DNA from: Budvicia aquatica DSM 5075 = ATCC 35567
Lineage (GTDB): Bacteria; Pseudomonadota; Gammaproteobacteria; Enterobacterales; Enterobacteriaceae
Direction of reading: 5' to 3'
NCBI RefSeq assembly: GCF_000427805.1
Contig: NZ_ATYS01000009.1
Span: 117,432 to 181,431 of the forward strand
Length of the DNA stretch: 64,000 bases
Shown here: piece after piece, positions 55,178 through 63,949 of the stretch
Layout: the number at the start of each line of letters is the position of its first letter
Position numbering within the stretch: the stretch's first letter is position 1
The notes under the pieces: model-generated
What the model saw: the letters and a program-made list of their open reading frames with translations, nothing else
Told to the model about the DNA's origin: nothing
The model's database searches: none
Made by a program: the position numbers and the translations under genes

Positions 55178-56497
55178 ATGGAACTAAAAACGTTAGGCAG
55201 TCTGGCTGGTTTATGGTTTTTTTCCGGTGCCGCGCTGGCGTGTTCACCGATATTTTACGAATACCGCTACGCGGCTAAATATGGCCAATTGGTCTATGAA
55301 CGATGGAGTGAAGATAAAACGGTATCGATAGCGCAGCGGTTAGCCGGTGTTAATTTGGCTAAGTTTCATCGGGTATTGCCATTAGATAAGGATCCTAAAA
55401 GCTGGGTCGATGGCGTCCGTTATTTCAATGATGCCAATTATTTTACCGACAATAAGCAAGTGTTGTATAACGGTCAGGTGTTGGCCAACTCACCCGATTT
55501 GCCGGCTATTGATGCGAAAACCTTCAGACAACCCTTCAATAATTTTTCTTTTGCCGTTGATAAATCGAGTATCTATTATCAGGGTAAACGTACTGATGAC
55601 AATACCGGGGCTAAACGGGTCGATTTATCAACGTTAAAGCCGGTCGATGAGCATATTTTGATGGATGCCAATAATCTCTACCACGCAGGGAAGTTTATTG
55701 GCGTGGCTGACGGCTATAAGGTATTAAAAACCCAACAGTACGTCATTGGATCTTATTGCTCGCAGGGGCTTAATATTATTGCCCGCAACAGGGATACCCT
55801 GTTTGTTAATGGCATTGCTATTCCCGGTGATGCAGACAGCTTTAAGATTAAACGCTGGATGCCGGATATCGTGCTTGATTATAGCGATAGCCGGGGTTCA
55901 CACACCTATGGCTATGGTAAAACAGAGCAAGAAATAGTCGCTAAGTTAGCGGATCAGAAAGAGTATGTTTATCAGGGTTTTTATCCGGCGCGTGATAAGG
56001 TTTATTACACCAAGTCCGTCGAGCCAAAGACATTCCACTGGCAGTTAGTTGACATTCCCGGCGTTGACCCGGAATCCTTCTCTATTGTTAACTCTCGCGT
56101 AGCGACTGACGGTCGCCAGCTCTATGTGTTAAAGGGAAAGCTGGACGGCCATAGTCCGCTGTCGCTCTCAACCATTACTCTGGACTCATCAATCACTCAG
56201 GTTTCAGAGCCCTACGTGGTGGGCCTGTCGAATGTCTACTTTATCAATCGTGATGGTGTACAAATCTTTGACTTACAGGGAAAGTTCGTGCCATTAAATG
56301 ATTATTTTTCCCATGATGACCGCTATATTTATATGTTTAATGATCCTTATCACCATCGACCGGTTCAACGATTCAAAACTAAAAATGCTCAGGCCGTCAG
56401 ATTAAAAGAGCCTGAGCGAATCGACAGTGATTTAATCACGCAAGAGGGAATTTATCTTTTCGGTGGAGAATTTCAGCCAATCAATCACAGCCAGTGA
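55178..56497 (+). CDS. DKNYY-repeat exported protein
   Basis: The 439-residue protein has a signal sequence (LGSLAGLWFFSGAALAC, cleavage near residue 21; the Cys-containing end might also be a lipobox, though the pattern ALAC is followed by SP rather than a typical residue). The rest contains repeated units of the form 'Y..D...VYY.GK.I...D..S' (FAVDKSSIYYQGKR, ANNLYHAGKFIGVADGYK, ARDKVYYTK, DDRYIYMFND), the pattern of the DKNYY family. The function of the family is unknown. TGAGGAT precedes the ATG. A single gene. Confidence 0.78.
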   Translation: MELKTLGSLAGLWFFSGAALACSPIFYEYRYAAKYGQLVYERWSEDKTVSIAQRLAGVNLAKFHRVLPLDKDPKSWVDGVRYFNDANYFTDNKQVLYNGQVLANSPDLPAIDAKTFRQPFNNFSFAVDKSSIYYQGKRTDDNTGAKRVDLSTLKPVDEHILMDANNLYHAGKFIGVADGYKVLKTQQYVIGSYCSQGLNIIARNRDTLFVNGIAIPGDADSFKIKRWMPDIVLDYSDSRGSHTYGYGKTEQEIVAKLADQKEYVYQGFYPARDKVYYTKSVEPKTFHWQLVDIPGVDPESFSIVNSRVATDGRQLYVLKGKLDGHSPLSLSTITLDSSITQVSEPYVVGLSNVYFINRDGVQIFDLQGKFVPLNDYFSHDDRYIYMFNDPYHHRPVQRFKTKNAQAVRLKEPERIDSDLITQEGIYLFGGEFQPINHSQ

Positions 56498-56743
56498 ATT
56501 TCAGACCATAAACAACCGGTTTATCGTGGTATATTTTGGTCTGACTTTATATTTGGTGGTTTTGAATCTATTTTGATTTAAACAACGTATGGCAGGCAGG
56601 TAAAAATCTGTTGGTTGTCCTATGCTTGAAGTGTGACGGGGATAGTACAGGTGTGATTACATCACATAACCGGCCGGGGTGGGGTCATCCCCTCGAGCAT
56701 GTCAGAATCAAATATCGTGCTGAAAAGGGAGTAGACCTGCTCA

Positions 56744-57889
56744 ATGACAGAATTACAGTCAACTGAATGGCTATCTGCGGATAGTAGCGTTGATCCGATG
56801 CGAGTCTCTGCCAGTGGTGATTGGGTACTGGCACATTACAGCGTGCTGGAAAAACAGGTCACTCAACTGTGTGAGCAGTTGCCGGCTGGTGCAGATTTTG
56901 ATCTCAGTCAGTTAGGCGTTATTGATACCGCCGGAGCTGCGCTGCTCAGTCAGTTACTGGGTGCTGAACGAATCAGTCATCTACGAGTTATAGCTCCGCA
57001 ACTGCCGGAAGAGCGGCGCGTATTGCTGGAAACCGTGGCCAATGCGCTATCCGGTTATGGGCAGCAACCGCCAACTAAAGCTCAGTCCGGCATCGTTGAG
57101 TGGCTGGCTATGGTGGGGCAGTCGGTTGATGACTTCTGGCAGGATGCTAAAGCACTGCTGGGCTTTACCGGCCTGACGCTTGAAGGATTATTCCGCAGTC
57201 TGTTCCGGCCGTCTCGCTGGCGGGTAACCTCTCTGATTGCCAACGTTCAACAGATTGGTCTGAACGCGGTACCGATTATAATTTTGCTCACCTTTCTAGT
57301 CGGTGCGGTGATTGCCTTTTTGGGGGCCACGGTATTGACCACTTTTGGTGCCGGTATCTTTACCGTCAATCTGGTGGTCTTTTCATTTTTACGTGAGTTT
57401 GCCGTATTGCTGACGGCTATCCTGATGGCGGGGCGTACCGCAAGTGCTTTTACCGCTCAGATTGGCCTGATGAAAGCCAATGAAGAGATCGATGCTATTC
57501 AGGCACTGGGCTTAAATCCGGTGGAGTTATTAGTGTTACCCAGAGTGCTGGCCTTATTGATTTCGCTACCGATGCTGACGTTTATCGGCATGATTTCCGG
57601 TATTTTAGGCGGAATGGTGGTGTGTGCCCTGGCGCTAGATATCTCACCAAATATGTTTTTATCTATGATGCAGAACAGCAATGGCCTGTCGCATTTTCTG
57701 GTGGGGCTAAGTAAAGCGCCGGTATTTGCCTTCCTGATTGCCGTTATTGGCTGTTTGGAAGGATTTAAAGTTAGCGGCAGCGCGGAATCTGTCGGTGCTC
57801 ACACTACCGCCAGCGTTGTTCACTCTATTTTCGTGGTCATCCTGTTGGATGCGGTCGCCGCGCTATTTTTTATGGAGATGGGATGGTAA
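56744..57889 (+). CDS. MlaE-family ABC permease with N-terminal STAS domain
   Basis: Permease of a lipid-handling Mce-type transporter, 381 residues. Residues 1-100 form a STAS/MlaB-like domain (FDLSQLGVIDTAGAALLSQLLGAE), followed from about 130 by the MlaE/YrbE permease domain with VRFL-like core motifs: VGAVIAFLGATVLTTFGAGIFTVNLVVFSFLREFAVLLTAILMAGRTASAFTAQIGLMKANEEIDAIQALGL. In E. coli Mla, the STAS partner MlaB is a separate protein; here it is fused. The stop overlaps the ATPase gene start by seven bases, so the four genes are one operon. Confidence 0.9.
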   Translation: MTELQSTEWLSADSSVDPMRVSASGDWVLAHYSVLEKQVTQLCEQLPAGADFDLSQLGVIDTAGAALLSQLLGAERISHLRVIAPQLPEERRVLLETVANALSGYGQQPPTKAQSGIVEWLAMVGQSVDDFWQDAKALLGFTGLTLEGLFRSLFRPSRWRVTSLIANVQQIGLNAVPIIILLTFLVGAVIAFLGATVLTTFGAGIFTVNLVVFSFLREFAVLLTAILMAGRTASAFTAQIGLMKANEEIDAIQALGLNPVELLVLPRVLALLISLPMLTFIGMISGILGGMVVCALALDISPNMFLSMMQNSNGLSHFLVGLSKAPVFAFLIAVIGCLEGFKVSGSAESVGAHTTASVVHSIFVVILLDAVAALFFMEMGW

Positions 57890-58683
57890 AGCACATGACG
57901 ACTGAGGCTATCATCCAAATCCGGGAACTGCGCAACTGTTTCGGTTCACAGTGCGTGCATGAAGATCTTAACCTTGATGTCTATCGGGGGGAGATTCTGG
58001 GCGTGGTTGGCGGATCGGGTACCGGTAAATCAGTGTTGTTGCGCAGCATTGTCGGCCTGCGTCGGCCAACTGCCGGAAAAATTCATGTTTTCGGTGAGGA
58101 TTTGATGCAGCTATCCGGCAACCAGCGCTCTTCGGTTGAACGTCGGTTTGGCGTACTGTTTCAACAAGGTGCGCTTTTCAGCTCATTGACCGTGACCGAA
58201 AATGTCGCATTGCCATTAATCGAGCACGCAGGCCTGACTCGGGCTGAGGCTGAACAGTTAGCTCAGGTTAAACTGGCACTGGCGGGCTTGCCTGCTAATG
58301 CCGGCAGTAAATATCCGGCATCGTTATCCGGTGGTATGGTGAAGCGAGCTGCGTTGGCGCGGTCTCTGGCGCTGGATCCGGACATTCTGTTTCTTGATGA
58401 ACCGACTGCCGGGCTAGACCCGATAGGGGCAGCGGCTTTTGACAGCCTGATCCGAACGTTAAGAGATGCATTGGGGTTGACGGTGTTTCTGGTCACCCAC
58501 GATCTGGATACGCTCTATACTATCTGCGATCGGGTTGCGGTACTGTCGCAAAAGAAAGTACTGGTTGTTGATACCTTAGATGCGGTAGCGGCGACCAATG
58601 ATGCATGGATTCAAGAGTATTTCCATGGGCCACGAGGTCGCGCCGCTTATCAGGCTGCAACAAATCTACAAGAGAGGCAATGA
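57883..58683 (+). CDS. MlaF-like ABC ATPase
   Basis: ATP-hydrolysing subunit of the Mce-type transporter, 266 residues. Walker A is GGSGTGKSVLL (about residues 44-54), the Q-loop lies in VLFQQGALFSSLTV, the signature is LSGGMVKRAALARSLAL, Walker B is ILFLDEPTAGLDP and the switch His is in LVTHDLDTL. FQQGALFSSLTV is typical of MlaF-type ATPases. A second ATG at 57895 is possible as start. It overlaps the permease gene and is followed one base later by the mlaD-like gene. Confidence 0.92.
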   Translation: MVKHMTTEAIIQIRELRNCFGSQCVHEDLNLDVYRGEILGVVGGSGTGKSVLLRSIVGLRRPTAGKIHVFGEDLMQLSGNQRSSVERRFGVLFQQGALFSSLTVTENVALPLIEHAGLTRAEAEQLAQVKLALAGLPANAGSKYPASLSGGMVKRAALARSLALDPDILFLDEPTAGLDPIGAAAFDSLIRTLRDALGLTVFLVTHDLDTLYTICDRVAVLSQKKVLVVDTLDAVAATNDAWIQEYFHGPRGRAAYQAATNLQERQ

Positions 58684-58684
58684 G

Positions 58685-59626
58685 ATGGAAACCCGCGCTC
58701 ACCACGTTATTATTGGTTTTTTTACGCTGTTCGTCATCAGCGCAGCTCTGTTGTTTAGTCTGTGGCTGACTAAATCCGGGTCAGACCGGCAATTCAAACA
58801 GTATGATGTGGTATTCAGTGAAGCCGTCAGTGGGCTATCGCAGGGGAGCAGTGTGCAATACAGCGGTATCCGTGTGGGGGAAGTGACGCAGCTACGGTTG
58901 GACGACCAGAACCCCAGCAAAGTATGGGCGCGAATTAGAGTTTCGGCCTCTACGCCCGTCAGAGAAGATACTCAGGCCCGGCTGGCAATGGCAGGAATCA
59001 CCGGTACTGCGAATATCCAGTTTAGTAGCGGAACGCAATCCAGCCCGATACTGGAAGGCAAGAACGGCCAAATTCCGGTGATAATTGCAACGCCGTCACC
59101 ACTGAGCCAATTGATGGCCAATGGTGAGGTTTTTATGTCTAATGTTAACGAACTGCTGACCAGCCTGAATAAGGTTCTGGAACCGGATAATCAGCAACGA
59201 TTAAGTAATACGCTGGATAATTTGCAGCAGATTACCCAAACCGTTGCGGATGAGCGTGGCAATATCAGTAGTATGATCAAAGAGCTTACGCAGGCCAGTA
59301 AGCAGGTCAATGATACGTTGGCACAAACTAATCATTTGATGCGCAATGCGAATAACCTGCTTGACGGACAGGGTAAACAATTAGTGGCTAATGCTGCGAA
59401 AGCCATGGCTTCTTTAGAAAAAACCACTACCACGCTCAACCAGCTTGTCAGTGAAAATAAAGGTTCGCTTAACAGCGGATTACAAAGCGTGAACGAAATT
59501 GGCCCGGCATTAGAAGAGCTACGCAGGACACTGTTCTCATTACGCAGTGCAATTAATCGTCTGGAAGAGAACCCAGCGGCGCTGTTACGCGGCCGTGAAA
59601 GACCACAGGAGTTTACCCCACCATGA
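58685..59626 (+). CDS. MlaD-like MCE-domain periplasmic lipid-binding protein
   Basis: The 313-residue protein has one N-terminal membrane anchor (VIIGFFTLFVISAALLFSLWL, about 8-28), an MCE domain (about 40-120: YDVVFSEAVSGLSQGSSVQYSGIRVGEVTQLRL, then LAMAGITGTANIQFSSG), and a long helical C-terminal part with TLDNLQQITQTVADERGN and repeats of Asn-Leu-Leu. Such tails form the tunnel or needle of hexameric MCE rings. The extension of the frame back to 58598 overlaps the ATPase gene and was rejected. It carries phospholipid between the membranes together with its operon partners. Confidence 0.9.
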   Translation: METRAHHVIIGFFTLFVISAALLFSLWLTKSGSDRQFKQYDVVFSEAVSGLSQGSSVQYSGIRVGEVTQLRLDDQNPSKVWARIRVSASTPVREDTQARLAMAGITGTANIQFSSGTQSSPILEGKNGQIPVIIATPSPLSQLMANGEVFMSNVNELLTSLNKVLEPDNQQRLSNTLDNLQQITQTVADERGNISSMIKELTQASKQVNDTLAQTNHLMRNANNLLDGQGKQLVANAAKAMASLEKTTTTLNQLVSENKGSLNSGLQSVNEIGPALEELRRTLFSLRSAINRLEENPAALLRGRERPQEFTPP

Positions 59627-60279
59627 CCTATATCAGTCGAGTGTTCTTTAATGCCCGCCAAATCATCAGGCTGAGCATTGCAATGCTATTGATGTCGCTG
59701 GCAGGTTGTACTATTTTGCCTGAGGCTCCGGCACTGCAAGTGTATCTCTTACCGGAACAGACCCCGCGTGCTGCCGGGCAACAGGTGGACTGGTCTTTAC
59801 GGGTCGTCACGCCGAATAGCAGTCAGTTTCTGAATAGTTCGCGCATTGCCGTACAGACTCAGGGTGAAGAAATTCAGGTCTATCGCGGAGCCCGTTGGGG
59901 GGATTCATTACCCACGCTGGTGCGTAATCGTCTGATTCAACAATTCCGCTCAGATGGACGCGTCGCCGCCGTTAGCAGTGATGATGATAGCCTGAGTGCC
60001 AATTTTGAGCTGGGTGGCGATCTTACCGCGTTCCAAGGGTTATACCGCAATGGTGAAAGTGAAGTCTTAATCCGTTTTGATGCCCGCCTGGTACAGACAT
60101 CCAGTCGAAGCATTCTTGCCAGTCGGAACTTTGAAATTCGTCAGCCAATTACCGGCAAATCGATGAGTGAAGTGGTACAGTCCTTTGGTTTAGCCAGTGA
60201 CCAGTTATCCGCTCAGGTCTTGGCATGGACGCTGGAACAGGGCGGTCGTGCGGAGATCAAACAGTCTGATTTAAATTAA
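59623..60279 (+). CDS. ABC-transport auxiliary lipoprotein (PqiC/YmbA-like)
   Basis: The 218-residue precursor has a lipoprotein signal with lipobox LAGC (Cys at about residue 29) and the ABC_trans_aux domain: LQVYLLPEQTP, then LNSSRIAVQTQGEEIQVYRGARWGDSLPTLVRNRLIQQFRSDGRVAAVSSDDDSLSANFELGGDLTAF. Proteins of this kind sit in the outer membrane and receive or deliver lipid for MCE systems. The ATG overlaps the previous stop (ATGA). It is the fourth gene of the transporter operon. Confidence 0.9.
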   Translation: MTYISRVFFNARQIIRLSIAMLLMSLAGCTILPEAPALQVYLLPEQTPRAAGQQVDWSLRVVTPNSSQFLNSSRIAVQTQGEEIQVYRGARWGDSLPTLVRNRLIQQFRSDGRVAAVSSDDDSLSANFELGGDLTAFQGLYRNGESEVLIRFDARLVQTSSRSILASRNFEIRQPITGKSMSEVVQSFGLASDQLSAQVLAWTLEQGGRAEIKQSDLN

Positions 60280-60289
60280 GTTTTTGCAA

Positions 60290-60319
60290 AAGCCTGACCG
60301 GAATATTCTGGTCAGGCTT
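60290..60319 (+). terminator. Hairpin after the lipid-transporter operon
   Basis: AAGCCTGACC and GGTCAGGCTT pair over ten bases with a ten-base loop, 11 bases after the last stop codon. The T-run is absent (GCTCGCTG follows), so it may protect the mRNA end or act as a weak terminator. Confidence 0.5.
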
Positions 60320-60391
60320 GCTCGCTGCCTCTATAAATTTTCCGCCAAACTAAATAAACCAGACAATAATAATAGCTCAGGCGAAAGGGGC

Positions 60392-60511
60392 CTAAATTGG
60401 TTTAAATCCATGGGCGATAAAATAGCCTTGTCCCTTATCGGAAGTCATAAAGTCAGCCAGACTTTCAGCCAACTGTGGGGCATTTTGAGCAATAGCCAAC
60501 TGGTATTGGTA
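60392..60511 (-). pseudogene. C-terminal remnant of a periplasmic solute-binding protein
   Basis: Read on the minus strand, 39 codons between a TGA and a TAG encode AQNAPQLAESLADFMTSDKG followed by QGYFIAHGFKPI. This is the typical end of a ModA-like or related periplasmic binding protein ('FxDFxxSxxGQxYFxxHGF'). Upstream of it the frame is closed by stops and no other frame continues the homology, so only the tail of the gene remains. It lies against the P450 gene end, at a likely rearrangement boundary. Confidence 0.6.
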
Positions 60512-60569
60512 TCAATAGTAAGTATGAGTTTCTCTTCAGTTGGAGGGAAACTCTCTATTGTAATTAACC

Positions 60570-61826
60570 TTACCGCAGCGTGACCTGAACCGGATGTCCG
60601 CCTTGCTGTACCATTTGAGACTTCCAGTAAAAGCGGGGCGGTAATTGAGACGTTGGGCTAAATAGACCATAGCGAACAAATGTAGAGATAAAGCCAGCCA
60701 GTTCGACTAATGCAAAGTCTTTTCCCCCGCACAGCCTGGGCCCCTGACTAAAGGCCATATTGATTCCACTATTCTTATCATTAAACGGAGAGTAACGATC
60801 GGGCGGAATGTTCAATGACCAAGGATTCGGGTAGACGGAGGCGTCATGCATAATGCCAATAAATGAAATAACAATATTTTGCCGTTCTTCAATCAGGTCG
60901 ATACCGATGTTATCTTTTGCTAACGACTGGCGAATAATCATCGGGATTGGCGGGTATAAACGTAATGCTTCAGAAATAAACGTCATTAATTGCGGCATAT
61001 TACTCAGCGCCTCCCAGGTCATAGGATCGGGATTGGCGACCGCTTCCTGATAAAGACGTTCCTGCTGTTCAGGGTATTGAGCGAGTAGATAGCAGGCCCA
61101 GCCAATGGCGGCGGCCGTTGATTCAGAACCGGCGGCTAAGAAAGTCATTAACTCATCTTCTAAAACAACCTGACTGTCTGGCTCTGATTCTGCCTTGAGA
61201 ATACGTTCTATCATCGGATTGATAACCGAGGGATGCCTGAATAATTTTAGCTCCTCAGTGACCTGACGCCGTAGTGCCCGTAATTGAACCAACTTTCGGC
61301 GGTAGCTGATATTAAGCTTTCCCGCAGGTACAAAGGACAGCTCTGAGCTGTACTCCATCAATTGGGCGATATTATCTATATTGATATCTGTAGAATCTAA
61401 ACAGACGGAAAAGAAGTTTTCGATTAATACCGACATCGCCATTTTGCGAAAAACTTTGTCATCGAGGGTGATTTTGCCGGTATAAGAGTCACGGACAAGC
61501 TGATGTAACGCATGTTGCCCGTGGCGTTTGGTCAGCTTAATGATATCGATATCACTGAAGTTATTTAAATAGGGCTGGGTTAACTTTTTATGATTTTTCC
61601 ACAGTTGGCCGTTTTCGAAAAAACGTGAAGATCCGAGCGCTTGCCTGAACCAGGCCATATTCTTTTCATAATTGACATAATTTCGACGCAGAACATAATC
61701 GGCATCATGCTTGGTTTGTATCACTAAGGTCGGTACTTCATTTAGCGTCAACCAAACGTTTTTACCATTATGACTCTTGGCTAACGCATATAAAACATTA
61801 CAGATATCGGTACTTGCATAGTTCAT
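60570..61826 (-). CDS. Cytochrome P450
   Basis: Heme-thiolate monooxygenase of 418 residues, without a signal or membrane anchor. The I-helix motif is AGSEST (232-237), the ExxR motif is EALR (286-289), and the heme-binding loop is FSQGPRLCGG with Cys366 as ligand. It lies downstream of a fatty-acyl-AMP ligase and an acyl carrier protein on the same strand, so an acyl group bound to the carrier is the likely substrate, as with BioI. AGAGG precedes the ATG. Cytochrome P450s are uncommon in Enterobacterales, suggesting transfer. No ferredoxin or ferredoxin reductase gene for it is in the window. Confidence 0.92.
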   Translation of the reverse strand: MNYASTDICNVLYALAKSHNGKNVWLTLNEVPTLVIQTKHDADYVLRRNYVNYEKNMAWFRQALGSSRFFENGQLWKNHKKLTQPYLNNFSDIDIIKLTKRHGQHALHQLVRDSYTGKITLDDKVFRKMAMSVLIENFFSVCLDSTDINIDNIAQLMEYSSELSFVPAGKLNISYRRKLVQLRALRRQVTEELKLFRHPSVINPMIERILKAESEPDSQVVLEDELMTFLAAGSESTAAAIGWACYLLAQYPEQQERLYQEAVANPDPMTWEALSNMPQLMTFISEALRLYPPIPMIIRQSLAKDNIGIDLIEERQNIVISFIGIMHDASVYPNPWSLNIPPDRYSPFNDKNSGINMAFSQGPRLCGGKDFALVELAGFISTFVRYGLFSPTSQLPPRFYWKSQMVQQGGHPVQVTLR

Positions 61827-61998
61827 ACGGCCTCTTTATTTTATCGTTATTATCTGTCGTATGTTTGTATCAGGTCGGGGTATGACAGAGCCTGAAAGCG
61901 GGTAAGTTACCCTGTTGTTATCGGACGTTAATGGATATAGAACTCGCCTCCCTAAAGAGAGAAGAACGAGTCCCGCGATGACATAAATCTACCGGTAT

Positions 61999-62238
61999 CT
62001 ACTGGCGGTGATTTTTTTCCAGAATTCCTGCCAGATCTTTTACCGAACCGAGCTCCAGCCATTCGGTTACATCGATCTCTTTTTGCACAAAGTTTTCAAC
62101 TTCCATCATGATATTGGCAAATACTACGCTATCAATCGTGGGGCTGAGTTGTTCAAGCTGACCATCGTCGCTAATACTGTCGACAGGAACAGACAGACAA
62201 CCGGCTAATATTTGTTTGGCTTTTAATAGATAATCCAT
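61999..62238 (-). CDS. Acyl carrier protein
   Basis: The 79-residue protein has the size and helical pattern of a carrier protein, and an Asp-Ser pair at 36-37 (TIDSVVFANIMMEVE), the phosphopantetheine attachment site, in the place of the usual DSL. It is acidic, as expected. The ATG stands one base after the stop of the fatty-acyl-AMP ligase gene (TAA G ATG), so translation is coupled, and the carrier would accept the acyl group activated by that ligase. An upstream in-frame ATG at 62271 overlaps the ligase gene and was rejected. Confidence 0.85.
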   Translation of the reverse strand: MDYLLKAKQILAGCLSVPVDSISDDGQLEQLSPTIDSVVFANIMMEVENFVQKEIDVTEWLELGSVKDLAGILEKNHRQ

Positions 62239-62239
62239 C

Positions 62240-63949
62240 TTATTGATGTTCCTCTGAATGACCGATAACATTAAGGGATTGACTCAGGTAACGCTCTTTG
62301 GCCTGAGTTCTGGCCAGTTTGCCTGATGCCGTTAGTGGTAATTTATCAATAATAAAAACGACCTGTGCGTTAATCCCGGTAGCCCGATTAATCTCTTGTT
62401 TAATAATGGCTGATAAACTTGAAATATCCTGCTGCTTATCTGAAAGATGCACCAGAACCGTTAGTTTTTCTTCCTGTCCATTAGCTACCCCAATCGCCGC
62501 TACGTTATTGCCGCCAATATGAGGTAGCGCCTGAAGTACCAGCCATTCTATATCCTGAGCCCAAATATTGCGGCCCCGGATAATAATGACCTCTTTTTCC
62601 CGACCGCTGATAAACAGTTGCTGTTGATAAAGATAGCCGAGATCGCCAGTGTAAATAAAGCCGCTATCATCAGTGATAATCTGGTGCTGTGAATCGATAT
62701 AGCGGGTTATTACGCTCGGGCCTTTGACCCAAATTTGGCCCACCTGATGCTCCGGTAATCGTTGACCGGTTCGAGCGTCAATAATTTTAACCTCAAAGCC
62801 GGGCAGGGGTTTGCCGCAGGAGACCATCTCTTTTTGCGCCGGGTCATCGGCTAATTTATCGGTAAAAGGCTGGCTATCAACGTCGGCGGCTGAAACGGCC
62901 AAGGTGGTTTCTGTCAGACCATAGCTGGGTAAAAAGGCCTGATAGCGAAAACCGGAATTGGCAAAACAGGCTGAGAAGCTGTTTAGCATACCGACGCTGA
63001 TCATATCGCCACCGATACCGGCAACGCGCAGTGAGGACAAGTCTAAAGCGGGTTTGTTTTCGCTCTCGGCATATTTTTTCATTGCCATCTGATAGCCGAA
63101 TACCGGCGAGAAGGTAATGGCGGTTTTATTGGCTGACATCAATTCCAGCCAGACTAACGGGTTCTGAACAAAGTTCTCAGCGCTCAGGCAATCAACGGAA
63201 CGCTGACCATAAACTGAGGCAAGAAAGAAGCCTATCAACCCCATGTTGTGGTGAAAAGGCAGCCAATTAAATGAGCGATCTTCAGCCCGAAGCTTCATTG
63301 CTACGCGAAGAACCACGCTGATATTAGCCAACAGGCTGCGCTGGGTAATTTCAACGCCTTTCGGGCTGGTGGTTGAACCTGACGAGAACTGAATATAGGC
63401 CGGTTCATCGGCCGTCAGCGGCATTAATTCTGCAACAGAGACTGAATTCTCTGACTGTGTGGGGTGTTGAATGATTGATTCAAAGGTCAGTAATTTTTTG
63501 CCTATCGCCGTAACCGGCTGGCGCAGGTAATCGGCTACTTTTTCCGGCGCAACAATAGCAACCGCCTGAGATGATTGCATCAGTTGACTGAGCTTATCGA
63601 TATAGGCGGGCATGCCGCCCAGATTTACCGAAAAGGCGGTAGGGCAAGGTACTAATCCTATATACTGGCAGGCAAAGAATAGAATCATAAACTCGGGCGT
63701 GGTTTCTGCAACCATCACCACCCGGTCTGAACGAGCAAAGCCCTGGCGCTTAAGATGACGTGCGGTCAACATCGCCCGGGACTGTAGCTGCCGATAACTC
63801 AATACGTCAGTCAATTGGCCGAATACGTTATAGAAGTTAAATCCAGCCTCTCCCTGTGCGGCATAGGCAAGGGCCTCGGTGGTAGTGGCAAAATCACCGT
63901 GGCGTAAAGGGGTGCCGTTGAGTGTAGGTGTTGCTGTAAGTGTCGACAT
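62240..63949 (-). CDS. Fatty-acyl-AMP ligase (FAAL)
   Basis: Adenylate-forming enzyme of 569 residues that activates a fatty acid as acyl-AMP and passes it to a carrier protein. Core motifs are SSGSTTSPKG (189-198), PFHHNMGLIGFFL, YGLTETT (343-349), YTGDLGYL (433-440) and GREKEVIIIRGRN with AQDIEW (449 on); the last is typical of FAALs rather than acyl-CoA ligases. The C-terminal ASGKLAR holds the conserved Lys. It is directly followed by the carrier protein gene. The upstream flank is only 51 bases and shows no clear promoter, so other genes of the cluster may lie outside the window. Confidence 0.92.
   Translation of the reverse strand: MSTLTATPTLNGTPLRHGDFATTTEALAYAAQGEAGFNFYNVFGQLTDVLSYRQLQSRAMLTARHLKRQGFARSDRVVMVAETTPEFMILFFACQYIGLVPCPTAFSVNLGGMPAYIDKLSQLMQSSQAVAIVAPEKVADYLRQPVTAIGKKLLTFESIIQHPTQSENSVSVAELMPLTADEPAYIQFSSGSTTSPKGVEITQRSLLANISVVLRVAMKLRAEDRSFNWLPFHHNMGLIGFFLASVYGQRSVDCLSAENFVQNPLVWLELMSANKTAITFSPVFGYQMAMKKYAESENKPALDLSSLRVAGIGGDMISVGMLNSFSACFANSGFRYQAFLPSYGLTETTLAVSAADVDSQPFTDKLADDPAQKEMVSCGKPLPGFEVKIIDARTGQRLPEHQVGQIWVKGPSVITRYIDSQHQIITDDSGFIYTGDLGYLYQQQLFISGREKEVIIIRGRNIWAQDIEWLVLQALPHIGGNNVAAIGVANGQEEKLTVLVHLSDKQQDISSLSAIIKQEINRATGINAQVVFIIDKLPLTASGKLARTQAKERYLSQSLNVIGHSEEHQ

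Noticed and set aside
60284..60583. 99-codon plus-strand frame after the lipid-transporter operon
   Set aside because: It begins in the operon's end hairpin, overlaps the P450 stop and is antisense to the solute-binding-protein remnant, which explains the coding-like composition.
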